DNA of 64,000 nt from the NCBI GenBank assembly GCA_032158295.1, contig CM063257.1, positions 1,984,001 to 2,048,000 of the forward strand. Direction: 5' to 3'. A model generated the notes under the pieces. The model did not search any database, was not told the origin of the DNA, and was given only the letters and a program-made list of their open reading frames with translations. Positions 1-12,700 of the stretch are shown here, in pieces; the first letter of the stretch is position 1; each line of letters opens with the position of its first letter. Source of the DNA: Pycnopodia helianthoides. Taxonomy: Eukaryota; Echinodermata; Asteroidea; Forcipulatida; Asteriidae. A program made the position numbers and the translations under genes.

Positions 1-732
1 ATGTGGTATATTAATTTGGGTAAGTCAAAATCTGTAAATTAACATTTTCAATTGATGAGTTCCGGGAAAAAAAAGTAAAATCAGAACATTCTCAATCATC
101 ACTACACAAAATGGCAAACTAAAAAAATTTAAAAACCCAAACAAACCTCTTTTAAACTTGAAACGTTGCAAATAAAAAACAACAATTACAGTTTGCAAAA
201 GAAGAAGTCATAAAGAAGAAGTCATAAAGAAGAAGTCATTATGCCTTTGTTTTCGTTGTCGTCTTGGTAATGACACCAAGAAAAACCCTCAAAATTTGCC
301 ATTCAACAGCGGTATAGAGCCACAAATAACTGAAAATAAATATTAAAAATTTGTATGCATCAAAAAGGTTAACATTATAAAAAAATCTTTAAATTTTTAC
401 AATGGCACAACTAAGACATCACATCCCGCACCCCCACCCCCCACATGCCCCCCTCGCAAGCACCCTCCCCCCCAAAAAAAAAAGCTCGCAAGAAACCCCC
501 CCCCCCCAAAAAAAAAAAAAAAAAAAAAAAAAAAAGCACACAAAAAACAAAGACAAAAGCAAAAAATAAAATCAACAACAACAAAATCCGAAATTCAAGT
601 TCAAAGGCTGAAAAGAAAAGGTGATATAAGGAAGTCCATTATTTACAACAATTATCTCACCACTGGCTCTTCTCAGAACTTCCATTTCTTCCAGCGGTGT
701 CGCTAACCACAATAATCTTTGTTTTTCATCAG
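1..732. other. intron or upstream flank of the RhoGEF gene, low-complexity
   Basis: No exon was recognised before the splice acceptor at 731-732. The stretch holds a short AAAGAAGAAGTCAT triplication near 198-240 and a mixed poly-C/poly-A tract at about 420-535. Because the next exon opens with two bases of a split codon, at least one coding exon must lie to the left of the window. Confidence 0.6.
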
Positions 733-3700
733 AACAACTTCAAGATGTCCAGCCGACCCCCGTCCCGGAGTCCAAGATGACCATGGGAGACTTCCGGGAG
801 AAGGTCATAGCGGAGTTGCTCAACACGGAGCGAGATTACGTCAGAGACATCAAACTCTGTCAAGAAGGTTTCATGTCCGTCTTGAAAGATAAACAGGTAA
901 CGGCGAGGAGGGTTTCCTTCCTCGACTCTTGACAAATTTTTCCGCATGTTTCATTGCCCTCATTTCTCAGGCTTTCTGCGGGCTCGAATTAAAAATGCTA
1001 TTTGCCCATTACATGTATAGTTGTTGGTGAACTTTTGAATTTCCATTTTGCAGTCATGGCAGTAGCACCAGGTTTACAGATTTATTTGATAAAACAGCTC
1101 CAGCCTAGTATTACATTGTTGTAAATGCAAGGCAGTTTTTCCTTAGTGAAGTGCATTGCTGTGAGGGACATACATATGCTCTTACAGTGCAACATTTCAA
1201 AGGGCACCAAGGCAGTGACCAAGGGCAAGGAGGCAATTGCCTCTGTTGCCTCCATGAAGTATCAGGCCTGAAACTGGAACATTTCAAGGGGCACCAAGGC
1301 ACTGACCAGGGGCATGGAGGCGATTGCCTCCATTGCCGCCATGAAGTATCGGGCCTAAAACTGGAATATTTCAAGTGGCACCAAGGCAGTAACCAGGGGC
1401 ATGGAGGTGATTGCCTCTTTTGCCTTTAGGATTTGTCAGGCCTGAAACTGGAACATTTCAAGGGGCGCCAAGGCAATGACCAGGGGCATGGAGGCATTTG
1501 CCTCCATTGCCGCCATGATGCATCAGGACCGAATACAACTAAATATACAAATTTGCCCTGTTTTGTGCTTTGAAGGAGAGTGTTACTTGTTACACGTTCG
1601 TCTATTCATTGTCATTTCAAAATCATAAACATGAATAATTCCATTCATGAAAAACTTCATACACTGCGTTTTGTTGTTGTTGTGATCGTCATGAAATGTT
1701 ACCTTCCAGGATGTCATCGGCAAGATACTCATTCAGCAGCAACTCGATGAGAACGAAAGAACGGGAGAAAAGAAACTGGTATACCCAATCCCTTCCTCCC
1801 CCACCCCCACCCCACCCTGCCTGCATCCCGCATCAAACTCCGCTCACACTTCTAACCACCAAAATCCATTCTTGCCATGTCTGTCTGCTTTTTATTTCTT
1901 GGGAAGTTAACTCAAATGCTGTTTTTTTCTTTCTTTCTTTCTTTCCTCCTGCGCAAGAGCAGGAACTTTCTTTTGTCTTACACGTACTTATTATAAAAGG
2001 TTAACACCAATTTGATGAATTTCACTCATGCCTAATCTTGTTTTTCTTCGGGAAACTAACACTTGAATACCAAGAAAAGTTAGGACTCTTTCTTTTGCAG
2101 GTGAAGGGTTAAGCCGCCTCCTCCCACCTTAATAGCTACATCTGATTAAATCCAAAGTTTCTTACAAGAACAGTATTTGTCTTGAACTTATTTTTAACTC
2201 TTGAAAAAGACGAGTCAATTTTTAAGACGACAAGGTCACTTCTTGAGATACTGAAATTACCCCATCGTGGTGAAACTCAAACCTCGTCGGCTCAAGCTTT
2301 CTTGAGAAATGCTGTCACATTTACCTTTAAAGAGCCATGTGCGAGTTAGTTTTTGAATAATGTCTGGTACAGTGACTTAATTGGTCACAAGTGAACACTT
2401 AAATTGGATTCCCCAGACTAAAGACAGTGTTGCTACACATTAGTCTTGTTTTTGTATAGCAATCTCCAAATAAGTAATAATACTGGTAATATTTAATAAT
2501 AAAGCATATTTATCTGGCGCAAAAACCAACTGGGCGTTCGCCGCCTCTTACATAAACTACGGTAAAATTAGTCCCAAACCATGATACATTGCAACTGTCT
2601 GTATAGCCTGAGGAATTGAAGCGGTTACTAGTGACTAAGAAAGTCATTGTACCAGACATTATTCAAATGTAACTCGTAAACGGCTTCTTGCAAGAGACGA
2701 TAAAAGTCATAAATGATCACATCTGGACATGGGCCAAATTTCCCGGCTCTGTTTACTGTGGATTTATGCGTTTATGGCCCATGGAATAAGTGCCTTACAG
2801 GGCTCTGTAAGTGCAGAACTCCGCGGTAAGCAGATCCATGAAATTGGACCCAGTGAGTTTTAATAATGAGGAGACCAATACAATAAACCTTTCCATTGTT
2901 GATAAACAAACCGTACTGTTAGCATAACAGTCAATCGTGTTGACAGATGTTATGACCGAAATCTCTGCAAACTTTCAACTAAAAAGAATATGCCCCATGA
3001 GTGGTTGCTTTGTCTCCAACAAATTCAACAGTATTTTTTGTATATTTGTGTAACATTGTTGCAAACTGTGGCCATCTGTTTTTGCTTCGCATTTATGGCT
3101 CTCCATAGTTGTCCAATGTTGGTTGGCACAATGGAAAAGTCTATATTAGTTAGAACCAGAGGTACATCGTACATGTGAGATTTCTCTTCAGCCTCCTCAC
3201 TGTGTAACTTGAACATGATAATCTCTTCCCATCATCTCTGATCGATCCTTTGCACCGACTTCACTCACACCGCGGCTGCTCTGCCCACGGTCTGCCATCT
3301 TGGGAGTCAGAATTGCATGCAAAGATAATGATGAGCGTGTTCATGCGCGCACGACACGGTAACACAGAGGGAAACTGACTCCCAAAACGGCCCATCCAAG
3401 ATTTCTTGTGGTGATAACACCAGGGCCTTGTTTCATGGCTCTGCTTACCGACCAGATCTGCGCTGGCGGTCACCATTCTTCGCTTTTACGCTTGCTGTGT
3501 AAGCAAAGAATGCCTAGTAATGTGGAGTACGCACACACACACACAAGCAAAAATTCCCTGCTAACCTGTGAAATAAGCTTGACGCAAGCGCAGAATTCCC
3601 TGCTTCCGTAAGCACCGATTCTTTGCTTGCGGTAAGCAGAGCCATGAAATTGGGCCCGGGTGAATCGGGTCTGTAAGCCCTTTGCCAAACTACAGCTTCG

Positions 3701-6700
3701 GCTAAGGCTCTGGCTTGGACATCCATCAGCATGGTTAAAAACACACACTTTCAGTACAGGAGATGTTGCCCAAGCCGCAGCCAAAGCCTATACTCTGGTT
3801 TCAAATCTGGTCTACTTATCTATTTCTTGCCATAACTCTAATTAGGGCAATGTCACACAGGGCAATTTACAGGCCACCAGTTCCAGGCAGTCTCCATGAA
3901 GACAAAACATTCACATGTCGTTTTTCAAATGATTGTCTTGGAAGACAGTAAGATAGTAGACTAACATGGACAGTTTTTGATACTTTCACATGCAGTACAG
4001 TTGGTTGCCTCCAAGTTGCCTGCAAAAATTGCCCTGTGTGAGAAAGGCCCTACAGACTAAGCTTTTAACATCTGAACTTCTGTATGTGCAGGATACAACA
4101 TGGAGGTAGAAAACACTTTTCTACTTCCATGGTCACATTTTATTGCAGGTGAAAGGGTGATGCCAACTCTCCTACTTGGGAAAAGCTAACAATGAAAGAA
4201 GAAAAATTAAAGGAACATTACAGAGTTGGTTTTTGCTAACAAAACAGTTGCTGGCAGTGTAAGCTCTTTATGTAATCCACCATATACATAAACTGACAAA
4301 CCTGTAGAAGTTTGAGATCGATCGGCCATCTGGGTCACGAGAAAATAGTGAAAAACCGATTACACATTTGCATGAAATCATGAAAACAAATGAATAAAAC
4401 GCTCACTGAGCGATAAACTCCAATCAGAAAAATAGTTTATTCATTTCTCATCAAATATGGCATTTCAGACAAAAAATATTTCATCATCATTAGACCGTGT
4501 TCGTTTTATGTAAATCTGTGATCAAAAAGTATATTTTACAATTTTGTTTCTTACCAATTCTGTAATGTTCCTTTAAACAAATAGAATGGAGCATCATGGT
4601 TTATTTTTCTTGCTTTGATTTCTTGTTTGATTTGGGTGATGGGAACTGCTAGTACAACGGTTTTACCAGAAAAATTGTGTGAGGGAAATTTAGAATATGA
4701 GCATGTCTGGGAATAATGGTGATGATTATCCAGAACTGAATGGTCTCTAGAAGGTTAAAAGCATGTTTTCTTTTTTTTCTGCTGACAGAAACCCTCTAGA
4801 TTCAGAGTTGAAAATCTTAAAGTGATGTCACTGTATGTCATTGGTTTTGGGAAGCCAGAGTTCTTTGTAATCAGGGAGCTCTCAGATTAGAACTAACCTG
4901 GGCCAAAATAGCACTCCACACAAATGGCGTCACTTTTGCTCAAAATACTTGGATGTCCGACAAACATTCCTGCACTCACTTACCACATCGGAGTGCGAGT
5001 AAACAAAAAAGCTTGGACATGTGCGGACACGGAGGTTCGGTGAAATTTGACATGATGTCTGAGATCCTGGTACTTAGCACAACAACATTAGGCTAATACC
5101 AGAATAAGGTTACCAGCCTAAATACCAACTCACATGTACTGGTATCCTGCTTGTTTTTTGCTTAGAAACAAAATTGTTAAGCAAAATTATATGCTTAAGC
5201 AGCTCTTGATATTTACTGATTCTGTACTGGAAATAACATAACTGTTTTTTTTTCTTGTAGACTAAAGGCCTCGAGTTGGAGATTCTATTCGGCAACATGG
5301 AGCAAGTCATCGAGATATCGGATAAATTTCTGACTGATCTTGAAGAGACGATTGAAGGAAATGCTCCGGAAGATCAGTTCATTGGTAAGAACGTCTTCAT
5401 TTGTTATGCCCTGGTAGGACGGTAGTCTGCGTTACAATACTACATATCGTCGCCTTAGTGCTATAAGGTCGTTAATTGCAGTTTCATATCCCTAACAATC
5501 AAAAGGTCGTTAAGTAAAAAACGCTTTTAAGTTTGAAAAAAGTAAATCAAAATCCACAAGTAATAGTTTTTCTTTGAAACTGAATGTTTCTTTCTGCCAA
5601 ATTAAGTCTTCGGAGACCATAAACTCCATTTACCAGGAGCTCCAAAACATGCAGAACCAATTTTACGAAATCCAAGTAAGTTTTTTTATGGTAGTGTATT
5701 TCTTGAGTAATTACCAAAAGTGTCCACTGCCTTTTTTAAAATCTTGTTGGGTATTTGACTGATTTCAGGTCAGTGTTTTATGAGGCACAGCAATGACCTA
5801 CACAAGGCCTACGCAGAGTACTGCAGAAACCATGACGATGCTACAACTTTACTTGAGAAGGTAAATCCGGAAACCAGGGGTGTATTATCATAGATGGATT
5901 GCACATGACGTCATTGACCACCATCTTTGATGAAAAACAATGGCAAAGTGCCCCGTGTGTGCGCGCTGTGCACAACTCTCAGCCAATGATGGCCTTTCAC
6001 GCGTGCACGCTTCATCAAAGATGGCGGCCAATGCAAGGAGTCTATGGCCCTTTTCGAATTCACGGCTTCGGCTCCAAAATCGGCTCAGGCTAGCTGGGCT
6101 CCCTCAATTATTTTAACTTACGCATGCTTTGCGGTCAGGGCTTCAGACAAGAAAACTGGGCCTGAAGCCCAATCTGGAGCCGAAGCCGTGGATTCGAAAA
6201 GGGATATGAAGGGCATTTTCTTTGGGAGGATGTGTGGAGACCAATTTACTGTTTGGGATTTCTATGTCAGGGGAGTGCGACGGGGGAAGCGGGAGGGCAA
6301 AGGCCCTGCCTGGCTCCCCTCTGATCCTTGTTCGAATCCTGGCCCAGTGCCTTGCGTGTGAGTCGGTTTTGCAGCCCCTACCATGCCTAGCTGATTGCGT
6401 GGGTTTTCCCTTTTTGGGGTTTTCCTCCCACATCTAAAACTGACATTCCTTCCTCATCTTCTCGACACAGACATCTTGAGGCCTACGGGTCACAGTTAGG
6501 GTCCCTTGGTTTTATTATCAGAAAGATATAATGATAGTAATAAGCTTTAGAACTGTTACACAGTTTGCTGAAATATTTGTTGCCACACTGTAATTGTGGC
6601 TCGTGTGGTTGAATTTGGAATAACAAATAAATATCCAGGACCTTTTTTAAATTTTTATTTCAGTACGAAGAAAACGATGAGGTACAAGAGTACATCAACC

Positions 6701-9700
6701 AGGGACTGGAGCTTGTCAGGTAAATGTCTGGTGAAAATCAAAATGTCACAAGTCAACCTCAAGCCAACCATAAACAACCCAAACATTAGTCACAGCTTAA
6801 TCCAGACTTTTGAGCTTGACATTGTTTTGTTTTTCATTTTAATCCTGAGTAACTAAATATTAGTCACAGCTTAAAGGTATTGTACACTTTTGGTAACAGC
6901 TCAAAATCAGTGTCCATATTTTGTGTGATTAAACGTATGCATGAACAAACAAACCTGTGAAAGTTTGAGCTCAATTGGTCATCGAGGTCACAAGAAAATA
7001 GTGAAAAGAGATCTTATGTGTTTTCTGTTTTATCAAATTATCGCGCGCCATAATTACTATTGTTTTACTCGTTTCTCAGAAACGATAGCATTTTAGGCAG
7101 AAATATTTTAAGGAACCCTTTCTACCATTACTTTCTTTAAATCATGTAAGTTATGTGTGAATCTGTGAACATTTTGTTTTTCGATCTTACCAATAGTGTA
7201 CAGGGCCTTTAATCCAGACTTTTGAGCTTGACATTGTTTTGTTTTTAATTTTATTCTTGAGTAACTGGGAGACTTTTGAGTGGGGTCAAAAGACATGATT
7301 GAGAAAGGTTTCAAAATTCATTTTGATCAGGCATAATATACTTTATGATTTCTGGTTTGTTTGACCCTCGGGGAAAAATCAGCAAAAATGTTGTTAGAGA
7401 GCCTATGAACTTGTAGGTCAGCCCTTGTACTCAATACAATGTTCCTACTTTTTTTCCAAGGGCTAAGTATCATGCCTGATTTTCTTATCTCTGAAGTTTC
7501 TGTCCAATGTTACATAATTTGTGATGCGATCTAGCTAAATGAGTCTTTTGTCGACCCTTGTCAATTTTTGTTTTTTTAATCTATTTGAAAGAAGTACAAT
7601 CTCAGCTTTAAGGATATGAAAACCCCGTGTTGATACCACCTTTGGTTCAAAAGTTATGGAAGTCAAAACACCAAGAGACGTATAGAAATGTACACCCCTG
7701 TCGGCGTAATTTGGCCTGTTATTCAATAATTTAGCTTGATCGCATCACATTTTGTTCTTATTTTTCCTCACAAATTGTGATTTTGTTTTCATCTTTTAAC
7801 AGGCAGAGTACGAATTGTTGGGATCTTGCTTCTTTCTTGATTAAGCCCGTTCAGAGGATCCTGAAATACCAGCTTCTTCTCGGTGAGCTGGACAAGGTCA
7901 GTAAAAAAAAGGCCATTTAAAAAAAAATAATAATGATAATTTTTTATGTCGAGTAGTAGAAACGTAAGGGAATGTTGGCGGCCTGTGGATGTATACTCAG
8001 TTTGACGTTTCAGAACGTTGGCGGCACTCGAAGGGTTAAAGGTATTATATACAAGATTGGTAGAGCTGACAAAATAGTCGCAGACAGTGCTCATGTTTTG
8101 TGTGTTCAACCATAAAATAACAAACCTGTAAAATTTGGGCTTAATGCGTTGTGTGAGTCAGGAGAAAATAATGAAAAACCATGCACAATTCTCAGCATGT
8201 ACACATGTCCTTAATTTTGGTCGTAACAACTGGAATCAGCTGATGCGTCTTTTAGGTTTTCAGATATAGTTTTCTCAAATATGACTTGATTTCAGAGGGA
8301 AATATTTCACAGAAAAAAAATGGTTTTAGTTTTAACTTCATAATCAGTAATCTTTCAGACTAAAATGAAACAATTATGTTTTTTATTCTTACCAACTCTC
8401 TATAATACCTTTAGCTCAGGTGTGTAACATTTGTTTATTTTTGTGCGCAGTATTCAGAGGAAAGCTATGCGGACAAACCGAACCTGCAGGAAGCGATACT
8501 AACAATGACAGAAGTAGCAAAGGCTATCAATGAATTCAAGAGAAGGAAGGACTTGGGTAAGTCTACTACGCAAATTTGGATACGGCCTTAAAGTGCAGAG
8601 AATGGCTCCCTCCCTGCAGGTGCAAACAGTCTTCGTACTCCGACGTCATGGCCATCTTTTTTTTCCGAACCAAGAGATATAAAAACAGTCCCATTCCTTT
8701 TTCTTTACTAAAATGCTAAACAAAATTCTTAATTGTGTTTTTTTGTGTTTCTCTATTCTTCTTCACTGAATTTTTGTATGTTTTACTTTTTTTGATTTCA
8801 TATGTAATTTGGCCCTTGCGCCTCAAGATTTGAATGTTTTTTAGATAGCTAGAATAAACCTGAAACTATAGAGGGCGCTCTGTTATGCAAATTGGTGCAT
8901 TCTCCTATAGAGGGCGCTCTATTATGCAAATTGGTGCATTCTCCAGCCATTTTATTCAATTTTTTTTACCCCGCACTTTAAACTTGCTAAATACAAAATA
9001 TGTGGAGTAAATTTGTGAAAACTGCTTTTCTTCTTAAAAATTCTAGTGATGAAGTACAGACGGACTGGCCAAGATGCAATCACGGATAAACTTGGACGGC
9101 TCAATCTTCACTCTATAAGGAAGAAATCACAGCGGATAAACCAAAGGTTGACTCAAATGACAGGCTTAACAACACAGGTAAAGCACTTTACACTTGCTGT
9201 GACCTGTAAAGGGGTGGGGGGATTGTGTGGCTTCGATCTGAGACGATCTGCCAATGTTTTTTTTAGGTATTTATATTTATTTTTTGAGGTTTTCTATCTC
9301 AACTCCTTTATTTTTCTGTAGTGTTTACAAATGTTAATGTCCTGTTCTGGAGCTTAAATCAATTTTAGACATGTAAATTTTCCAATGTTATCTTTTTCGA
9401 TAAGTGGGCGATAAGTTAATGAATGAACAATGTCATGCATTTTTCAAGCTGTAAATTCATTCAAATTAGTACTTGGCTTCTTGCAATTGTAAATGAACAA
9501 TCTATGAACAGCAACGGCAGTCAAATCACACACAAGTTCTGAGCTGACTTTCCAAACATTATTTTGAGCTTTCACAAAGGTGGTTGTAAGGTCATGTGGT
9601 ATATTGTAACCAATTGAAATGCACTACAAGACCAATTTAGTCGGCCAAGCTGACGCCAATACACAGTCCAAAAAATCGGCGGATTTTTTTTGTTACCAAT

Positions 9701-12700
9701 GATTTCTTCTTCTTCTTAAATGTCTTAAAGACGGTTGATGGAGATTTTGATCAGATGGAGAGACGATTTAGGAATCTGGAGAAGACCATTAGGATTTTTG
9801 TGAAGGATGTCAACGCTTACTTGGAGCAACTCAAGGTGAGAGAATCAAACCCAGAGACATCTAAGCAAAAATAAGCGGGGTACCACTCACAGATTGTACA
9901 TGTGACATTGTATTTTGGTTGGTAAGCTTATTTTGGTAAGCATATCATTGTGTTGTGCTTAACTACTTTTTGTACTTAAGCAGCTCTATGAAATTGGGCC
10001 CAGCTAGGCATACCAATTTTTAGGCCTTTTCACAGGCAATTTACAAGCAACCAATCCCAGGACCTGCCCCATAAGAAAATTCATTCCTATGCAGTTATCT
10101 TATTATTTTCTTGGGGATAAGTGTGTTACAGCTAGAAGAATGTCTCTTGTGCTGTTGAAGCTTCTTTTGCAAACAGTGCAGTTGATTGCCTCCAAGTTGC
10201 CAAAACAAATTGCCCTGTGCAACATGACTCTATGATTTCAAACGCCACAAAGTGAATTATTTTTTGATAGATTTGGTACTTTACCCCCAACCTTCCCACT
10301 CTTAGCATGAGGCCAGGCATACCAGTCTTATCAGAGTCCAAGCATTTAGTGGGTGTGAGTTACCATAGATTTGAGTATTTTGATAGATTTGGTGCTGTAC
10401 CCCCAAGCACACACTCTTAAGTCTTAGCTTGAGGCCAGGGTCTTATCAGAGTCCAAACATTTAGTAGGTGCTGAATTACCATATTATGTGAATACACAGC
10501 TCCAGGTGAGATCATCTTAGGGTTTTAGGGTTAACAAACTTTCTGTTTATCTCCCAGGATGCCACTTCATCTGAGGCAGCTGTAGGTAGTGACATCTCAG
10601 ACTACTACGCCAGTCAGTCCAATCTACACGAAGTCAACAAATACGAGGCTGTCCAACGCCATCTTGCCAATAAACTCTATAAAGATTATGTGAGTATAGC
10701 GCCCTCAAACATGTAGACTGAACGCTATCTTGCAAAAAAAAAAGGATGCCTGCATTATTCAAGAATGCTTTTTATAAGTTAGCCCGAATATCTGACGTCA
10801 CACCTCGAGGCTCGTGAATAACGCCAGAGACCGGCTTTGAGCGTTTGGAGGGATCCTGACAAGCGCAACTTTGGCCTCGCATCCCATTGGGGTCTTGGGG
10901 ATAAGGACAGGGGACCAGTACAGCAGCGACCATCATTTTGATAAATAGACCGGTGTCTGTCCTTATCCGCAAGGATAAGGACAGGGGACCAGTCTATTTA
11001 TAAGTCAGCACCACATTAACATAAATCCCAACAAAGGAGGACATACTTCAAGTACAGTTTGTTCTTACTAAGGCCCTTTTCGAATTCACGGCTTCGGTTC
11101 CAAAATCGGCTCAGGCTAGCTAGGCTCCCTCAATTATTTTAACTTACGCATGCTTTGCGGTCAGGGTTTCAGAAAACTGGGCCTGAAGCCCAATCCAGAG
11201 CCGAAGCCGTGGATTCGAAAAGGGCCGAAGTTACCAAATCATGAAGTCGGGTTCACTAGTCCGGGAAGCGAGTAACACAAAAGTTAAAGGAGACCTCTGA
11301 TGATTTTTTTTGGTTTCATTTTCGCAGATGCTATTTGTACAGCAGAGGGTGATCTCACCTCTTAACGGACTCCTCATCATGTTCCAAGGACCTCACAAAC
11401 TAATCCAGAAGAGGTACCATAAACTCCTCGACTTTGACAGCCAAAGTAACAAACTGGAGAAGAATAAAGACAAAGACCGAATGAAACAGGTAGGGTGAAT
11501 TTGACTAACTGCAAGAACCCATGATGGTATTTATTTCATTGCACATCCAACAGTGCAATAAGGCCTAACAAAAAATTTGTTGGATTGCCCTTTCACCCGA
11601 TTTTTTTCTTGGGTCGGTCGGTCGATTTTTTTATTTTATTTTATTATTTTTTGTTGAGATGTCAAAGAATGCCCAAAACACACTGCATAAAAATTTCAGA
11701 GTGAAGTTGATATGTTTGCACTTTGAAATTAAACCTAAAGTGTTAATATGTGTCTGTCATCTATATTTTAAACAAAGGGCAACCGTATTTACCATTTTGT
11801 AAGCATAAATATTCACGAAATCAAAATTCTGAAGTGAAAAAAGGGAAAACCACCCAAAAAATTAAAAAAATTATAAAAAAAACGTGACCGAGATTTTGCC
11901 ACTTTTACGGTCGGTCGGGAAAGGGCAATCCAACAGTTTTTTTTTTAGGCCTAAGGAAAGGAGAAGAATTGTTCCGTTTTATATACTACTAATAATAATA
12001 ACAAAGTCTTGTAAAGCGCACATACCCACCGAAGGTGCTCAAGGCGCTGTAACAATGAAAAGAGAAAAACACAAAAGGGAAAAGAACCTAAGGAAATTCA
12101 GTTAAGAAGAACTTAATGCTTTTGACATGAGGTGAGGGCATTTTTGAAAGAGTGAACAGTATCTGAGGTTTTAATGTGGAGAAGTAGCTGATTCCAAAGA
12201 TGTGGTGCTGCAACGGAGAATGTTGGAGGAAAACCCCAATTCGGAAAACCCGAAAAGCGCATACTTGTAGGGACTGTAAACGCAGAATTCTGCGGTTAGC
12301 AGAGCCACAACTCCCATATTTTGGTGAAAACACACAAAAAATGGGTTTATGTTTTGTCAGCAATTTCGGACCGTTCACATCAGGCTTATTTGGATTGCGG
12401 CAATCTAAATAAGCAGTGGTGATTTTGGGGAATTTCAAACGCTATTTTCTCAACTTTGACAGCCTTTCAGACGGAATTTTTTCTACGGACGATTGGTGCT
12501 GGTAAGAATTGTTGTATGTGTGAGTTTTGAAATAAAAAAATAAAAAATAAAATAATTGTTTTGTTGATTTGAATTACCAGCGCAGTACTTACTTTTTCAA
12601 GAAATATTATTTGTAAAAATGCCATGTTGTAACTTTCACAAATTGCTATCAGAATAAAAGTAAAGAGAAGGATTTGGACGAGAGCGACGACGACATGCCC

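Noticed and set aside
1151..1429. 92-codon frame with Gly/His/Cys-rich repeats
   Set aside because: Lies in an intron and is the translation of an 88-bp minisatellite; both strands are open at once.
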